Counted from the stretch's first letter, positions 23,919 through 33,307 are shown. The stretch: DNA of 64,000 nt from Chryseobacterium indologenes (GCA_002439165.1 DJTE01000026.1:52089-116088), one strand, 5' to 3'. Notes: generated by a model not told the origin, from the letters alone. Made by a program: numbers and translations.

Positions 23919-24065
23919 ATGAAAAAATTAAAAAGAAATGAATTAAAGAAAATCAGTGGCGGTGCACCAATTACAGAATGTGATATCGACATGAACTGCC
24001 CGCAGGGACTTTGCTGTTCAACCGGAAATATCTGCAGAGACCCCAGAAGATATCCATGTATCTAA
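23919..24065 (+). CDS. GG-leader cysteine-rich peptide (bacteriocin-like / RiPP precursor candidate)
   Basis: A 48-codon gene starts at ATG 23919. Residues 1-15 (MKKLKRNELKKISGG) form a basic amphipathic leader ending in Gly-Gly, as in Bacteroidota bacteriocin-type and natural-product precursors that are cleaved by C39 peptidases. The predicted 33-residue core has six cysteines, C21, C27, C32, C33, C39 and C47. The order C-C-CC-C-C is that of inhibitor-cystine-knot mini-proteins. The gene has its own terminator seven bases past the stop. No maturation enzyme or C39 transporter lies nearby, so processing would depend on genes elsewhere. Confidence 0.75.
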   Translation: MKKLKRNELKKISGGAPITECDIDMNCPQGLCCSTGNICRDPRRYPCI

Positions 24066-24071
24066 ACTGAA

Positions 24072-24098
24072 ACGGAGAAAAATAATTCTCCGTTTTTT
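24072..24098 (+). terminator. Terminator of the GG-leader peptide gene
   Basis: ACGGAGAA pairs with TTCTCCGT around AAATAA and is followed by six T. Together with the upstream clpB terminator it isolates the peptide gene as a single-gene transcript. Confidence 0.9.
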
Positions 24099-24256
24099 AT
24101 TCTCTTTTCCGTTGAAGTTTTCCATTCCGTTTTTAGAATAATTCAAATCGACAATCCGTAAAAACCCGGTAAATAAACAGGGAAAACCCCATGTGTTTAA
24201 CCTGTTTTTTTACGAGATTTGCAGTAACAACTAACATTCTACTATAAAACTACGTT

Positions 24257-24802
24257 ATGAAAACAAAAACTACTCTGGAAGACGGAGCTTTAGAAGCCGC
24301 CCGTGGGACCAATACCATTGCTTCAGATCTGATTCAAAAACTTATTGACAATTACAGAAACAACCAGATGAATGCGGTTAACAAAGAATTAGGCATTACC
24401 GATTCCAATTCAATCTGGTTTGATCTTCCCAAGCTGAAAAACTTCATCGCTGCCATAGAAGACGAAGCAAGAAATATCAATCCCGATGTTTCGGATAAAG
24501 ATATGGGCATCAGGTTTTATTACGCTGCCTATCCAAAAGCGGAGGACTGGGATATCATGGCAGATCATCCCGTAGAAAGGGAATATGCAGAGAGACATAC
24601 GCTGGTTATGATTCCTACCCTGAAAAAGGCTGATGAAAACGGTGAAATGCTTGATTACGATTTTGATCCTTCCAGCGGTACTTCCGGAAAATCAACGGCC
24701 TTACTGTCCAGATCAAAAGGCGGCGCGATTCCTGATCCAACACTTGCAGAAAATCATGGAACCCTGGCTCCTCCGTCGGATCCTAAAGTACAAAATTATT
24801 AA
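24257..24802 (+). CDS. Conserved protein of unknown function heading a two-component operon
   Basis: This 181-residue soluble, acidic protein has no signal peptide. It has a helical N-terminus (about residues 1-80), a central segment with FYYAAYPKAEDW (about 97-108) and a disordered Ser/Gly/Pro-rich tail. I do not recognise a family. It starts an apparent operon of four genes, 28 bases before the membrane protein gene and followed by an overlapping kinase and response regulator. This suggests a role in the same signalling unit, but nothing in the sequence defines it. Confidence 0.65.
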   Translation: MKTKTTLEDGALEAARGTNTIASDLIQKLIDNYRNNQMNAVNKELGITDSNSIWFDLPKLKNFIAAIEDEARNINPDVSDKDMGIRFYYAAYPKAEDWDIMADHPVEREYAERHTLVMIPTLKKADENGEMLDYDFDPSSGTSGKSTALLSRSKGGAIPDPTLAENHGTLAPPSDPKVQNY

Positions 24803-24830
24803 TTGAGCTACATTTTCCTCAACATCACAT

Positions 24831-25481
24831 ATGACTGACTTTCAGAAAATACTTCAGGAATCTTTAATCTGGACAGAAGGATTTGCTGCCCTTATTTCTC
24901 TTTTTTACTACAACCGCGGAAAAGAACGTTACTGGAGATTCTTCTCTTTGTACCTTATTATGATGTTCCTCTGTGAGGTGATGGGAAAATGGGGGCATTA
25001 TCTGATAGAATATGATAAACCAAAGTTTTTCAACTATTTTGTCATCCCTCTGGAATTCATCTTTTTCTACTGGCTGTATGCAGCAAAGTCTTTTGGAAAA
25101 CCCAGGCTGTTTTATGTTTTATCACTTCTGTATCTGTTCTCTTTTTTACCCAGTGAATTTTTCTTTACCAGTAAAAAAATAATTTTCTCATTCAATTATA
25201 CTTTCGGCTGCCTTATTCTTATGGTATTGGTAATTATGGAATATTATAAACAGGTCAACTCCTCTGAAATTTTAAATTTCAGCAGAAATAAAATGTTCTA
25301 TATTAATCTGGGAGTCACTTTATTCTATATCGGAACATTGCCATTCTGGACTTTTTTCAGCCTTATCAGCGAGTACAAGGAACTCTGGAGTCTCTATTTT
25401 AATTATTTTCTGATTACGGGAATTATTATGTACCTTTTATTTTCAATTTCTTTCATATGGGGAAAACAGAGCTCATCATAA
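24831..25481 (+). CDS. Multi-pass membrane protein, candidate sensor partner
   Basis: The 216-residue protein is mostly hydrophobic, with six to seven predicted helices (for example around residues 40-58, 72-87, 95-113, 116-136, 156-178 and 188-208). No catalytic motif is seen. Its last 25 bases overlap the start of the histidine kinase gene. That kinase has only one membrane helix and almost no external domain, so this protein may supply the input. The idea rests on gene order alone. Confidence 0.65.
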   Translation: MTDFQKILQESLIWTEGFAALISLFYYNRGKERYWRFFSLYLIMMFLCEVMGKWGHYLIEYDKPKFFNYFVIPLEFIFFYWLYAAKSFGKPRLFYVLSLLYLFSFLPSEFFFTSKKIIFSFNYTFGCLILMVLVIMEYYKQVNSSEILNFSRNKMFYINLGVTLFYIGTLPFWTFFSLISEYKELWSLYFNYFLITGIIMYLLFSISFIWGKQSSS

Positions 25482-26242
25482 CTATTATTCTTTTTAATAT
25501 CTTTTTTGTGTTGTTTGTTGTGGCTGTGATTATTTACATCCGAAAATACAAACAGCGCAAAAGAGAATATATAAATGAAATTGAAATAAAAAACGAAATC
25601 CACAAACGTGAACTTCTGGCTACCCAGCTGGAAATTCAGCAGGCCACGATGCAGCAGATCGGGCGAGAGCTTCACGATAATATCGGACAGAAGCTGACCC
25701 TTGTAAGTCTGTACACCCAGCAGCTTCTTTATGAAAACAAAGTACCTGAAGTAAGTGAAAGAATTGACCAGGTTTCCCAGATTGTCAACCAATCGCTCCA
25801 GGACCTCAGAAGCCTTTCAAAAACCCTGACAGATGACAATATAAATCAAAAGGAAATTGTTACTCTGATTCAGGAAGAAGTAGATAATACCAATGCTTTT
25901 AAAAGATGTCTCATCACGTTTGAACATAATTTCGAACATCTGGATCTGGGATTTGTGCATAAAAACGTATTGCTGAGAATTACCCAGGAATTTATCCAGA
26001 ACAGTATAAAGCATGCCGGCTGCAAAAATATTTTCATCAATCTGAATACTTCCGAAGATAATCTCTGGGAACTCAACCTGAGAGACGACGGCATCGGGTT
26101 CGACAGTACTCAGGTGACATCAAACGGTATTGGCCTTACCAATATGAAAAACAGGGCAGCTATCATTGGAGCAGATTTTAAATTTGAAAGCCACGAAAAT
26201 AACGGCACTTCTCTCAACATTATTTTAAAGAAAAAGTCATGA
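25457..26242 (+). CDS. NarL/DegS-type sensor histidine kinase
   Basis: The 261-residue kinase has one membrane helix (residues 7-28), a short coiled linker, and a HisKA_3 domain with phospho-acceptor His73 in RELHDNIGQ. A HATPase_c domain follows: N-box N182 in QEFIQNSIKHAG, DDGIGFD at 210-216 and GIGLTNM at 224-230. There is no extracellular sensor domain. It overlaps the membrane protein gene upstream and the regulator gene downstream (ATGA), so all three are translationally coupled. Confidence 0.92.
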   Translation: MGKTELIITIILFNIFFVLFVVAVIIYIRKYKQRKREYINEIEIKNEIHKRELLATQLEIQQATMQQIGRELHDNIGQKLTLVSLYTQQLLYENKVPEVSERIDQVSQIVNQSLQDLRSLSKTLTDDNINQKEIVTLIQEEVDNTNAFKRCLITFEHNFEHLDLGFVHKNVLLRITQEFIQNSIKHAGCKNIFINLNTSEDNLWELNLRDDGIGFDSTQVTSNGIGLTNMKNRAAIIGADFKFESHENNGTSLNIILKKKS

Positions 26243-26880
26243 AAAAAAATATAGTGATCGTTGACGACCATATTCTTATTGCTAAAGCCCTGGAAGGAAT
26301 TATAGGCAATTTCAGCGAATTTGAAGTAATCTATGTATGCGAAAACGGCAAGGATCTGATTCAGAAGCTGGAAAATAACAGCCAGGTTCCGGATATCATT
26401 CTGCTGGATATCAGCATGCCGATCATGGACGGCTTCGAAACAGCATCATGGCTCACCAGGCATCATCCCGATATCAAGGTAATGGCTCTCAGTATGCAGG
26501 GTGACGACAACAGCGTGATCAAAATGATCAGAAACGGAGCAAAAGGATATTTACTGAAAAACACTCATCCGAAAGACCTGGAAACAGCTCTGATAAAATT
26601 AAACTCCGAAGGCTTTTTTTATCCTGAATGGGCCTCTAAAATCATTTTCTCCAATATCGGAAAAGAAACGGATACTGAAAATTCAGTACGAATTTCAGAC
26701 CGTGAAAAAGAATTCCTGAAATACACTGTAACAGAACTGAGCTATAAAGAGATTGCAGATAAAATGTGCTGCAGTCCCAGAACAGTAGAAACCTACCGTG
26801 ACCAGCTCTGTGATAAATTAGATCTTAAAACCCGGGTTGGACTTGCTGTTTTTGCTATTAAGAATGGTTTCGCCAATTAA
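26239..26880 (+). CDS. LuxR/NarL-family response regulator
   Basis: The 213-residue protein has a receiver domain with acidic pocket D9/D10, phospho-acceptor Asp57 (LLDISMP) and Lys107 (YLLK). Residues about 145-213 form a LuxR-type helix-turn-helix (REKEFLKYTVTELSYKEIADK, CCSPRTVETYRDQL). It is the cognate partner of the overlapping kinase. Targets are unknown; the secreted protease gene downstream and the genes of its own operon are natural candidates. Confidence 0.93.
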   Translation: MKKNIVIVDDHILIAKALEGIIGNFSEFEVIYVCENGKDLIQKLENNSQVPDIILLDISMPIMDGFETASWLTRHHPDIKVMALSMQGDDNSVIKMIRNGAKGYLLKNTHPKDLETALIKLNSEGFFYPEWASKIIFSNIGKETDTENSVRISDREKEFLKYTVTELSYKEIADKMCCSPRTVETYRDQLCDKLDLKTRVGLAVFAIKNGFAN

Positions 26881-27081
26881 CCTAAAAATATATTCCAAAA
26901 AAAAACATTTCTTTTTTTATACAATCAACAATATATCACTCTATAAAGATAAATTTTTGGTTAAAAAATTCAGTTATTATTATTTAAAATGAATTTAAAT
27001 CAATAAAAAACCGGATTAAATAAATAAAACTCAATAAAAAAGGCGATAATATGCAATATATACAAATATTTATAAATTTAT

Positions 27082-27113
27082 TTTGTATATTAATTTTTTA
27101 TAATATAATTTAG
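27082..27113 (+). promoter_or_regulatory. Predicted promoter of the M43 protease gene
   Basis: TTTG at 27082-27085, a 20-base spacer and TAATTTAG at 27106-27113 fit the Bacteroidota promoter pattern. It lies at the end of an extremely AT-rich 259-base spacer that shows no other feature. Confidence 0.5.
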
Positions 27114-27139
27114 CAGTTCAAACCACTTAAAAATATATT

Positions 27140-28138
27140 ATGAAAAAAGTTCTATTAGGAGCCGGAATATGCTTTCTGGCCTCCTGCAGCAACGACATGA
27201 ATTCAACAGGCGGATCTCCTGAAGCTGAACCGCAAACCACACAAGCCACCGGCAAAAGAACCTGCCCTTCCGACAGAATGAGGGATGAAATTTTAAGCAA
27301 AGACCCTTCAGCCCGCGCCAGGGTAAATGCCATTGAAAAATATACCGAAGACCACATCAACGACATTAAAGTGGGCAAGGTACTGGCAGACGGTACCGTA
27401 GAAATTCCCGTTGTATTCAATGTTGTCTATAAAACAGCCTCCGAAAATGTTTCCGATGCCAGACTTCAGACTCAGATTGATGTCCTGAATAAAGATTACG
27501 GAGCAACAAACTCGGATATTAACAATACACCCGCTGAATTTGTTCCCGTAAAAGCAGGAGATACAAAGATCAGGTTCAGACTGGCAAAAGTGGTCAGAAA
27601 ACAGAGCAACACTACCCTATGGAATCCGGACCAGAATAAAATGAAAGCAGCAAGCACAGGAATTGCAGCCACATCTCCGGACAATTATCTGAACATCTGG
27701 ATCGTTAATCAGATGACTGACGGTACACTTGGATACGCTTATTATCCGGGAACTATTTCTTCATCCCTGGATGGAGTTGTAATTGCCGCTCCTTATATCG
27801 GAACCGGATCAGGAACCTCCGCACCGTTCAATCTGGGAAGAACCGCCACTCATGAAGTGGGACATTACCTGAACCTTCCTCATCTCTGGGGCTCTTCCAA
27901 TACAGGATGTCAGACAGATTACTCCAACGACACCCCGGTTTCCCCCGGCCCGAATTACGGAATTCCATCCTACCCTCTCAACCGTGTATGCAGCGGGGTA
28001 AGCCGTTCACAGATGTTCATGAACTATATGGACTATGTGGATGATAAAGTAATGCATATGTTCACAGCCAATCAGAAGCAGAGAATGCAGGCTGTTGTAG
28101 CAGCTTCCGGCCCAAGATCAGGATTAAGACTCTATTAA
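27140..28138 (+). CDS. Lipoprotein zinc metalloprotease, M43 (pappalysin/cytophagalysin) family
   Basis: The 332-residue protein begins with a lipoprotein signal peptide, LASC with lipidated Cys16, followed by a disordered linker. The catalytic domain contains the metzincin motif HEVGHYLNLPH, with ligands H238, H242 and H248 and catalytic Glu239, and a downstream Met-turn MNYMDYVDD. The Cys residues around GCQTDYSND and NRVCSG fit the family's conserved disulfide region. It is expected at the outer membrane or cell surface. It follows the NarL-type system but has its own promoter. Confidence 0.92.
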   Translation: MKKVLLGAGICFLASCSNDMNSTGGSPEAEPQTTQATGKRTCPSDRMRDEILSKDPSARARVNAIEKYTEDHINDIKVGKVLADGTVEIPVVFNVVYKTASENVSDARLQTQIDVLNKDYGATNSDINNTPAEFVPVKAGDTKIRFRLAKVVRKQSNTTLWNPDQNKMKAASTGIAATSPDNYLNIWIVNQMTDGTLGYAYYPGTISSSLDGVVIAAPYIGTGSGTSAPFNLGRTATHEVGHYLNLPHLWGSSNTGCQTDYSNDTPVSPGPNYGIPSYPLNRVCSGVSRSQMFMNYMDYVDDKVMHMFTANQKQRMQAVVAASGPRSGLRLY

Positions 28139-28191
28139 AATCACTAATCCCAATAATTTGCTTCAAAAACATTCTGAAGCAAAAGCATGAA

Positions 28192-28221
28192 AAAGCCGTT
28201 TCCTTATTGTGAAACGGCTTT
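28192..28221. terminator. Bidirectional terminator between the M43 and DUF1573 genes
   Basis: AAGCCGTTTC and GAAACGGCTT form a stem with a seven- to eight-base loop and A/T runs on both sides. It can end both converging transcripts. A smaller hairpin, GCTTCA...TGAAGC, lies just upstream at 28160-28180. Confidence 0.85.
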
Positions 28222-28242
28222 ATTCATTGTTTTAAAGATTAA

Positions 28243-28653
28243 TTATGAAACAACCACTCCTTTAAACGTAAGTACTTTAGGAGTTTTGCTGTCGCTTGTC
28301 GTTACAGTCACATTTTTTACAAATGGTCCCACCGCTGCTGCATTATAACTGGCTTCTACAAATCCTTTCTTACCAGGCGCAATAGCTTTTTTGGAATAAT
28401 CCGCAGTGGTACATCCACATGATGGTGCTACATTTTCAATAATGATCGGTTCTGAGGAGGTATTGGTAAATTCAAACCTGATCAGTTTTGGTTTTCCCTG
28501 AGGAATATTTCCCACATCAACAGATTCTGATTTCCACTTAATGGCAGCTTTGATCGTTTTTACTACGACCGGATTCTCAGTAGCCGATACATTAGCATAA
28601 AACGGAGAGAAGGCAAAAACAGCCAGAAGTGCAGAGATAGTCAATTTTTTCAT
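28243..28653 (-). CDS. DUF1573 domain-containing exported protein
   Basis: The 136-residue protein has a signal peptide (residues 1-24) and a single immunoglobulin-like DUF1573 domain. The hallmark is SCGCT at 78-82 after FEFTNTSSEPIIIENV, followed by APGKKGFVEASYN. Such proteins are small periplasmic or outer-membrane-associated beta-sandwiches found widely in Bacteroidota, with no settled function. It is a single gene converging on the protease gene. Confidence 0.88.
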   Translation of the reverse strand: MKKLTISALLAVFAFSPFYANVSATENPVVVKTIKAAIKWKSESVDVGNIPQGKPKLIRFEFTNTSSEPIIIENVAPSCGCTTADYSKKAIAPGKKGFVEASYNAAAVGPFVKNVTVTTSDSKTPKVLTFKGVVVS

Positions 28654-28825
28654 GAGTATAAATTTTAACAGTTAAAAGATGAAAGAAAATCGTTATTCTT
28701 TTTTTTGATATGACAAATGTAAAGGGGAACATCCGCATAAGTTGTTAACCGTTATCAAACATTTGTTAACGAGTTGTTAATGATAAAAGATTAATAAATA
28801 TTTTTGGATAATATTGTTTCAGGAA

Positions 28826-30073
28826 ATGGAAATAAAAAGACTTAATATTATTATAACGCTCGGGTTTGTAGCTATTATCGGAATTCTGATAGCCCAGCTC
28901 CTCTGGACCCGCCAGGCGTATAACCTTGAAGACAAAAAATTTAATCAAAAAGTAAATATTGCCTTACTGGAGGTTGTGGAGAAATTATCCGGAGGAAAAA
29001 ACTCTTTCACAGAGAATCCGGTACAGAACATTGCCAACGACTATTATGTCGTGAATATTAACAATGAATTTCACCCTGTGGTTCTTGAACATTACCTGAA
29101 GACAGAATTCAACCGATTTCAGATCAATACCGATTACGTATACGCCCTATACAACTGTCATAGTGATAAAATGATCTACGGAAAATACATTCCCAAAAAC
29201 CAGGAGGACACCCATAACAAAGCAATTAATTTCCCGAAACACAAAAACCTGACCTATTATTTTTCGATCCGTTTTCCTGACAAAACCACCTACCTGATCA
29301 GTTCTTTAAGATTCTGGTATTTACTCACATTTGCCCTTATCATCATTCTTCTGGTGTATGTTTATTCTATCTACACCATTATTCAGCAAAAAAAATTCTC
29401 TGAGCTTCAGCGGGATTTTATCAATAATATGACCCATGAGTTCAAAACTCCGCTATCATCGATCCTCCTGGCTTCCGAAGCGCTTGACAAACAGGCCGCC
29501 ATACAGGAAAATTCCAAACTTCAGACCTATACTTCCATTATCATCAACCAAAGCCACAAACTCAACAGCCATATTGAAAAAATACTGAATATTGCCAGAA
29601 CCGACACCTCCGGACTGTCATTAAAACCCCAGAAGATCATGCTGCTTCCGTTCATACGGGAAATTGCCGACACCCTGCTTCAGAAAAACGAAAACCTCAG
29701 CATTCATATAGATATTGAAAACAACACCTCTGTAATGGCAGATGAATTTCACTTTACCAATATCGTTTACAACATTTTAGACAATTCTGTCAAGTATTGT
29801 GAAACCCACCCTGAAATTTTCATTTCTTCCGCTAAAGATTCAAAAGGCTTATATTTAAAGTTCAAAGACAACGGAATGGGAATCCCTGTTAAAAATATTC
29901 CTCATATTTTTGATAAATTTTACAGGATCAACACACAAAAAAGCGATGAAGTTACCGGGTTCGGGTTAGGATTATTTTATGTAAAAAAAATCGTTCAGCA
30001 GCATGGCTGGAAAATTTCAGTTGAAAACAATGCAGACCGGGGAATTACAGTCACGATCTTTTTCCCTTTTTAA
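28826..30073 (+). CDS. Sensor histidine kinase (HisKA / HATPase_c)
   Basis: The 415-residue kinase starts at ATG 28826; an in-frame TTG four codons upstream is a weaker choice. Helices at about residues 5-26 and 162-186 enclose a periplasmic sensor of about 135 residues of no recognised type. The cytoplasmic part has no HAMP domain. It has the phospho-acceptor His204 in NNMTHEFKTPLSSI, an N-box YNILDNSVKYC, DNGMGIP and GFGLGLFYVK. The response regulator gene follows after 19 bases. Confidence 0.92.
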   Translation: MEIKRLNIIITLGFVAIIGILIAQLLWTRQAYNLEDKKFNQKVNIALLEVVEKLSGGKNSFTENPVQNIANDYYVVNINNEFHPVVLEHYLKTEFNRFQINTDYVYALYNCHSDKMIYGKYIPKNQEDTHNKAINFPKHKNLTYYFSIRFPDKTTYLISSLRFWYLLTFALIIILLVYVYSIYTIIQQKKFSELQRDFINNMTHEFKTPLSSILLASEALDKQAAIQENSKLQTYTSIIINQSHKLNSHIEKILNIARTDTSGLSLKPQKIMLLPFIREIADTLLQKNENLSIHIDIENNTSVMADEFHFTNIVYNILDNSVKYCETHPEIFISSAKDSKGLYLKFKDNGMGIPVKNIPHIFDKFYRINTQKSDEVTGFGLGLFYVKKIVQQHGWKISVENNADRGITVTIFFPF

Positions 30074-30092
30074 ATTAATATAAGCAGGAATA

Positions 30093-30776
30093 ATGGAGAA
30101 ATCTAAAATTTTATATGCCGAAGATGACAAAACGATCGCTTTCCTGATTCAGGACAGCCTGGAAAGTTATTATGATATCCACTGTTATCCGGACGGTAAA
30201 TCTGCACTGGATGCATTCAACAGCCAGAGTTTTGATATTTGTCTTCTGGATATTATGATGCCGGAACTCAGCGGATTCGAGCTGGCTCAGTATATCCGCA
30301 GCAAAAACTCGGATATTCCTATTATTTTCATTTCTGCAAAAGCTTTAAAAGAAGACAGAATCAAAGGACTGAAGATTGGTGCGGATGATTATCTCGTAAA
30401 GCCATTCAGTATTGAGGAATTAATCCTGAAGATTGAAGTTTTCCTGAAGCGTACAAAGAAAACAGAACATTATCCCCTGAAATACAGGGTCGGAAAATAC
30501 GACTTCGATCCCAGAAATTACACTTTACAGCATTATGACAGCAGCATCACCCTTACCCAAAGAGAATCTGAACTGCTGCTATACTTTATCCGCCACAAAA
30601 ATACGGTTGTAAAAAGACAGGATATTCTGAAAGCGATCTGGGGGGATGATGATTATTTTATGGGACGAAGCCTGGATGTATTTATTTCCAGATTAAGGAA
30701 AGTTCTTGCAGACGAGCAGAATATCCTGATTGAAAACCTCCACGGAATAGGCTTCCGCTTTTCCGAAAAGATATAA
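30093..30776 (+). CDS. OmpR-family response regulator
   Basis: The 227-residue protein has a receiver domain with the acidic cluster E10/D11/D12, phospho-acceptor Asp53 (LLDIMMP) and Lys102 (DDYLVKPF). A winged-helix DNA-binding domain spans about 130-225 (LTQRESELLLYF, SLDVFISRLRKVL, GIGFRF). It pairs with the kinase immediately upstream. The regulon is unknown; the next gene, a GH92 mannosidase, is separated by a probable terminator. Confidence 0.93.
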   Translation: MEKSKILYAEDDKTIAFLIQDSLESYYDIHCYPDGKSALDAFNSQSFDICLLDIMMPELSGFELAQYIRSKNSDIPIIFISAKALKEDRIKGLKIGADDYLVKPFSIEELILKIEVFLKRTKKTEHYPLKYRVGKYDFDPRNYTLQHYDSSITLTQRESELLLYFIRHKNTVVKRQDILKAIWGDDDYFMGRSLDVFISRLRKVLADEQNILIENLHGIGFRFSEKI

Positions 30777-30897
30777 CCGGAGAAACCCGCAGAGGAAAAT
30801 AATGAATCTTCTGGAACCTTCATCCGGCTTAAATGATCATACATCCCGCAACTTCCGGCTTTCTTATGGCGGCTCCTGCCCTATTCATTCTAATTTT

Positions 30898-30920
30898 AAA
30901 ACAGTTATTCTCTGTTTTTT
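30898..30920 (+). terminator. Weak terminator after the OmpR-family regulator
   Basis: AAAACAG pairs with CTGTTTT around TTATTCT and is followed by T residues. The stem is short, so read-through into the GH92 gene is possible. Confidence 0.45.
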
Positions 30921-30952
30921 AATTAATTTTAATCTCTGAAAATTTGTTATTA

Positions 30953-33256
30953 ATGAAAAACCACAGAATCATCACACCTTCTTTAATATTTCTTGTATTG
31001 CTCAGTGTAAACCTGACTGCCCAAAAATTTGAAAAACTAACCCAATATGTCAACCCGCTCATCGGTACTGAAAAAATGGGACACACCTATCCCGGTGCCA
31101 CCGTGCCTTTCGGAGCTGTACAGCTGAGCCCTGAAACAGATACCATTTCTTATGAACTGAATGGGAAATATAACGGGGAGGTTTATAAATACTGTGCAGG
31201 ATACCGGTATGAAGACAAAACCATTACAGGCTTCAGCTCTACCCATTTCAGCGGAACCGGGCACTCTGATCTCGGAGATTTCCTGATTATGCCAACGGTT
31301 GGAAAACTTCAGCTGAATCCCGGTACCGCTTCAAACCCTGAAAGCGGATACAGAAGCAGATTTTCCCATCAGAATGAAAAGGCAGAAGCCGGCTATTATA
31401 AAGTAAAACTGGATGATTACAATATTCTGGCGGAACTGACGGCCGCCGCAAGAACCGGAGTTCACCGCTATACTTTCCCACAATCTGACCAGGCACACAT
31501 TATTTTAGACCTTACAGCCGGAATTTATAATTATGACGGTAAAAATATATGGACGTATGTACGGGTAGAAAAGGACGGCACGGTAACCGGCTACCGCCAG
31601 ACCAACGGCTGGGCCAGAACCAGAACCGTTTATTTTGCCATGAAGTTTTCAAAACCTTTTAAATCTTACGGACAGAAAAATTATGACGGAAAACAGCCGT
31701 ATAACGGATTCTGGAGAAAATTTGACCAAACCAGAAATTTTCCGGAAATCGCAGGAAAAAACCTGAAAATGTATTTTGATTTTGATACCCGGGAGCAGGA
31801 ATCCATCGAAATCAAACTGGCTATCTCACCGGTAAGCCAGGCCAATGCCCTGGAAAACCTGGAAAAAGAAACCGGAACATTATCCTTTGACCAGGTGAAA
31901 TCCAAAGCACAGGACGAATGGAACAGGGAACTGAATAAAATCATCATCAAAGGCTCCGAAACGGAAAAAGTCAATTTTTATACAGCCATGTACCACACTT
32001 TCATCAGCCCTACCACCTATATGGACATCAATGGAGAGTATAAAGGACTGGACCAGAACATTCACCAAGCAGAAGGATTTACCAACTACACGACTTTCTC
32101 CATCTGGGATACGTACCGTGCCCTCCATCCTTTATTCAATATTGTACAGCCAAAACGGAACAACGACATGGTAAAATCCATGATGGCCCATTACAATCAG
32201 TTTTCTATGAAAATGCTGCCGATATGGTCGCATTATGCCAACGATAACTGGTGTATGAGCGGCTATCACAGTGTAAGCGTTGTTGCAGATGCCATTATCA
32301 AGGGAAATTACAGCGGCGATCCCAAAGAAGCATTAAAAGCCTGTGTTGCCACGGCCAGCAAAAGAGACTATGAAGGAATAGGCTTTTATATAGATAAGGG
32401 ATATATTCCTGCTGAAAAGAACGGAACATCAGTTTCCAATACACTGGAATATGCCTATGACGACTGGGCCATTGCACAACTGGCAAAACATCTGGGAGAG
32501 ACCGAAATTTACAATCAGTTCATCAGACGGTCTGAAAACTGGAAAAATAATTTTGATTCCGGTGTAGGATTCATGAGGCCCCGCCTGGCAGACGGAAGTT
32601 TCAAAAAAGATTTTGATGTACTGAGCACACACGGCCAGGGCTTTATTGAAGGAAATTCGTGGAATTACAGTTTCTTTGTCCCTCAAAATCCCGATGAGCT
32701 GATCACTGCTATGGGTGGAAAGAAAAAATTTGCCTCAAAACTGGATGAGCTGTTTACCATGCATCTTCCTGACGAGTTTTTTGCAGATACGGAAGATATT
32801 ACCCGCGAAGGAATCATCGGCGGTTATGTTCACGGCAATGAACCGGCTCATCACGTAGCTTATCTTTATAACTGGGCAGGACAGCCGTGGAAAACGCAGG
32901 CCCAGATCAGACGTATCCTGGAAATGCAGTATAAAGCAACTCCTGACGGCCTCGGCGGGAACGATGATGCAGGACAGATGAGCGCCTGGTATATCCTGAG
33001 TTCGCTTGGTTTTTATCCCGTAGCTCCGGGTTCGGAAAATTATTCAATCGGGAGTCCGGCAGTGGATCATGCTGTGCTTAACCTGGAAAATGGAAAGACC
33101 TTTGAAATTGAAGCCATCAATCAGAACAAAAAAAATGTATATGTTCAGAAGATCCTTTTGAATGGCAAGGAAATCAAAGATTTTACGCTCAGACATTCAG
33201 ACATCATGAATGGCGGAAAACTTATATTTTATATGAGTTCCAAACCAAAGAAATAA
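30953..33256 (+). CDS. Exported GH92 family alpha-mannosidase
   Basis: The 767-residue protein starts at ATG 30953 with a signal peptide (about 23 residues, ending LTAQ). GHTYPGATVPFG at 43-54 is the GH92 N-terminal signature. The C-terminal (alpha/alpha)6 domain has GNDDAGQMSAWY with D671 and D672, matching the calcium and catalytic region of the family. GH92 enzymes are calcium-dependent exo-alpha-mannosidases, mostly alpha-1,2, acting on N-glycans or mannans in the periplasm. It is a lone carbohydrate enzyme gene with no SusC/SusD partners nearby. Confidence 0.93.
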   Translation: MKNHRIITPSLIFLVLLSVNLTAQKFEKLTQYVNPLIGTEKMGHTYPGATVPFGAVQLSPETDTISYELNGKYNGEVYKYCAGYRYEDKTITGFSSTHFSGTGHSDLGDFLIMPTVGKLQLNPGTASNPESGYRSRFSHQNEKAEAGYYKVKLDDYNILAELTAAARTGVHRYTFPQSDQAHIILDLTAGIYNYDGKNIWTYVRVEKDGTVTGYRQTNGWARTRTVYFAMKFSKPFKSYGQKNYDGKQPYNGFWRKFDQTRNFPEIAGKNLKMYFDFDTREQESIEIKLAISPVSQANALENLEKETGTLSFDQVKSKAQDEWNRELNKIIIKGSETEKVNFYTAMYHTFISPTTYMDINGEYKGLDQNIHQAEGFTNYTTFSIWDTYRALHPLFNIVQPKRNNDMVKSMMAHYNQFSMKMLPIWSHYANDNWCMSGYHSVSVVADAIIKGNYSGDPKEALKACVATASKRDYEGIGFYIDKGYIPAEKNGTSVSNTLEYAYDDWAIAQLAKHLGETEIYNQFIRRSENWKNNFDSGVGFMRPRLADGSFKKDFDVLSTHGQGFIEGNSWNYSFFVPQNPDELITAMGGKKKFASKLDELFTMHLPDEFFADTEDITREGIIGGYVHGNEPAHHVAYLYNWAGQPWKTQAQIRRILEMQYKATPDGLGGNDDAGQMSAWYILSSLGFYPVAPGSENYSIGSPAVDHAVLNLENGKTFEIEAINQNKKNVYVQKILLNGKEIKDFTLRHSDIMNGGKLIFYMSSKPKK

Positions 33257-33274
33257 TTTTACAGCAAAACATGA

Positions 33275-33307
33275 AAAGGCCGGTCTGCAATATACAGACC
33301 GGCCTTT
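33275..33307. terminator. Bidirectional terminator between GH92 and dihydroorotase genes
   Basis: AAAGGCCGGTCTG and CAGACCGGCCTTT form a perfect 13-bp stem with a seven-base loop, between converging genes. Confidence 0.9.
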
